NCBI GenBank assembly: GCA_015057445.1
Contig: SVEI01000009.1
Coordinates: forward strand, 1 to 62,128
DNA length: 62,128 nucleotides
Direction of reading: 5' to 3'
Source: Lachnospiraceae bacterium
Lineage (GTDB): Bacteria; Bacillota; Clostridia; Lachnospirales; Lachnospiraceae
The notes below the pieces were generated by a model. The model was not told the DNA's origin and searched no databases. It worked only from the letters and a program-made list of their open reading frames with translations. This document shows, one piece after another, positions 60,983 to 62,128 of the stretch. The number at the start of each line of letters is the position of its first letter. The stretch's first letter is position 1. The position numbers were made by a program, and so were the translations under genes.

Positions 60983-62128
60983 ATGTCAAACATCAATTTA
61001 GAGCAGTATGGTATTACTGGAAGCGTTGAAATTATTCACAATCCTTCATTTGAGGAGTTATTCGTTGAAGAGACAAAGGCCGGCTTAGAAGGCTATGAGG
61101 TAGGTCAGGAGACAGAGCTTGGCGCTGTTAACGTTATGACTGGTATTTATACAGGACGTTCTCCTAAGGATAAGTATATCGTTATGGATGAGAACTCAAA
61201 GGACACTGTATGGTGGACAACTGATGAGTACAAGAACGATAACCATCCTATGAGCGAAGAGGTTTGGGCTACACTTAAGGATTTAGCAGTTAAGGAGCTT
61301 TCAAACAAGAGATTATTTGTAGTAGATACATTCTGTGGTGCTAACGCAGACACAAGAATGGCAGTTAGATTTATCGTTGAGGTTGCTTGGCAGGCACACT
61401 TCGTTAAGAACATGTTCATCATCCCAACAGATGAGGAGCTTGCTAACTTCGAGCCAGATTTCGTAGTTTACAATGCATCAAAGGCTAAGGTTGACAACTA
61501 CAAGGAGTTAGGTCTTAACTCAGAGACAGCTGTAGCATTCAACATCACTAGCAAGGAGCAGGTAATCCTTAACACTTGGTATGGTGGAGAGATGAAGAAG
61601 GGTATGTTCTCTATGATGAACTACTACCTCCCACTTAAGGGTATCGCTTCAATGCACTGTTCAGCAAACACTGATATGAACGGTGAGAACACAGCTATCT
61701 TCTTCGGTCTTTCAGGAACTGGTAAGACTACATTATCAACTGATCCTAAGCGTCTTCTTATCGGTGATGACGAGCACGGCTGGGATGACAATGGCGTATT
61801 CAACTTCGAGGGTGGATGCTACGCAAAGGTTATCGACCTTGATAAGGAGTCAGAGCCAGACATTTACAATGCAATTAAGAGAAACGCTCTTCTTGAGAAC
61901 GTTACAGTTGATGCAAATGGTAAGATTGATTTCACTGATGGTAGTGTAACTGAGAACACAAGAGTTTCTTACCCAATCAACCACATTAACAATATTGTAC
62001 GTCCAGTTTCAGCAGCACCTGCAGCAAAGAACGTTATCTTCCTTTCAGCAGATGCATTTGGAGTACTTCCTCCAGTTTCTGTTCTTACTCCAGAGCAGAC
62101 TAAGTACTACTTCTTATCAGGATTCACT
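60983..62128 (+). CDS. pckA: ATP-dependent phosphoenolpyruvate carboxykinase (3' end missing)
   Basis: The first 382 codons of pckA run off the window edge; the full enzyme is about 530 residues. PckA interconverts oxaloacetate and PEP with ADP/ATP; in anaerobes of this kind it often runs towards oxaloacetate and succinate. Visible are the early substrate loop [12 protein letters not shown], the P-loop GLSGTGKTT (from about residue 242) and the metal site [21 protein letters not shown]. The later HINNIVRP and [13 protein letters not shown] blocks are present. GAAAGAGG precedes the ATG. Codon use (many AAC, TTC, ATC) is that of a highly expressed gene, in keeping with the strong promoter and structured leader. 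Confidence 0.95.
   Translation, partial: MSNINLEQYGITGSVEIIHNPSFEELFVEETKAGLEGYEVGQETELGAVNVMTGIYTGRSPKDKYIVMDENSKDTVWWTTDEYKNDNHPMSEEVWATLKDLAVKELSNKRLFVVDTFCGANADTRMAVRFIVEVAWQAHFVKNMFIIPTDEELANFEPDFVVYNASKAKVDNYKELGLNSETAVAFNITSKEQVILNTWYGGEMKKGMFSMMNYYLPLKGIASMHCSANTDMNGENTAIFFGLSGTGKTTLSTDPKRLLIGDDEHGWDDNGVFNFEGGCYAKVIDLDKESEPDIYNAIKRNALLENVTVDANGKIDFTDGSVTENTRVSYPINHINNIVRPVSAAPAAKNVIFLSADAFGVLPPVSVLTPEQTKYYFLSGFT

Noticed and set aside
1-62128. CRISPR arrays, tRNA or rRNA genes, insertion sequences, prophage genes
   Set aside because: No regular short repeats with spacers, no tRNA-like folds, no transposase, integrase or phage structural genes were seen on either strand.

Overview
The window reads as a chromosomal segment of a low-GC, Gram-positive gut or rumen anaerobe of the Lachnospiraceae (Butyrivibrio, Pseudobutyrivibrio and Lachnospira are the kind of relatives I would expect). 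The reasons are AT-rich DNA, strong AGGAGG-type ribosome binding sites with frequent TTG and GTG starts, sortase signals of the PQTGD type, ChW repeats, an ECF sigma factor with its anti-sigma, a GH9 cellulase lipoprotein and an ATP-dependent PEP carboxykinase. There is no sign of a prophage, insertion sequence, CRISPR array, tRNA or rRNA. The genus is inferred from gene content only.

Layout. (1) 1-15 kb: the 3' part of a giant pilin-like surface protein, a terminator, then a same-strand run of rlmL-like methyltransferase, exported papain-like protease, rdgB, yfcE-like phosphodiesterase, rlmD and a second sortase-anchored adhesin. (2) 15-25.4 kb: a compact surface-glycan cluster with flippase, DRE-TIM aldolase, tandem GT2, COG5610 HAD protein, a methyltransferase/kinase-like/cytidylyltransferase fusion, LicD and GT8, closed by a terminator. 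(3) 25.4-29.1 kb: ECF sigma, anti-sigma and a secreted ChW-repeat zinc-peptidase-like protein. (4) 29.1-38.5 kb: a hybrid histidine kinase on the minus strand, divergent from a tight five-gene operon with an Hsp90-like ATPase, a helical-repeat protein, a glutathionylspermidine-synthase-like ATP-grasp ligase, an unrecognised protein and homospermidine synthase. (5) 38.5-43 kb, minus strand: DUF1538 transporter, duplicated P-II-like regulator and DUF2207 protein. (6) 43-55.8 kb: trkA-trkH, a two-domain GT2, a CbxX-type AAA ATPase, a eukaryotic-type hisA, GH9 cellulase and a GtrA-YfhO fusion. (7) 55.8-62.1 kb: a second hybrid kinase, a GntR/YtrA-type regulator with ABC transporter behind a striking operator, and pckA running off the end behind a structured leader.

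The common theme is the cell envelope: two wall-linked adhesins, a surface polymer pathway, secreted ChW and GH9 proteins, lipid-linked glycosylation (GtrA-YfhO) and envelope-type signalling. The most likely undescribed system is the Hsp90-like/helical-repeat/ATP-grasp/homospermidine operon at 32.1-38.5 kb, which looks like a route to a polyamine conjugate with a dedicated chaperone. The trifunctional cytidylyltransferase fusion in the glycan cluster is the second candidate.
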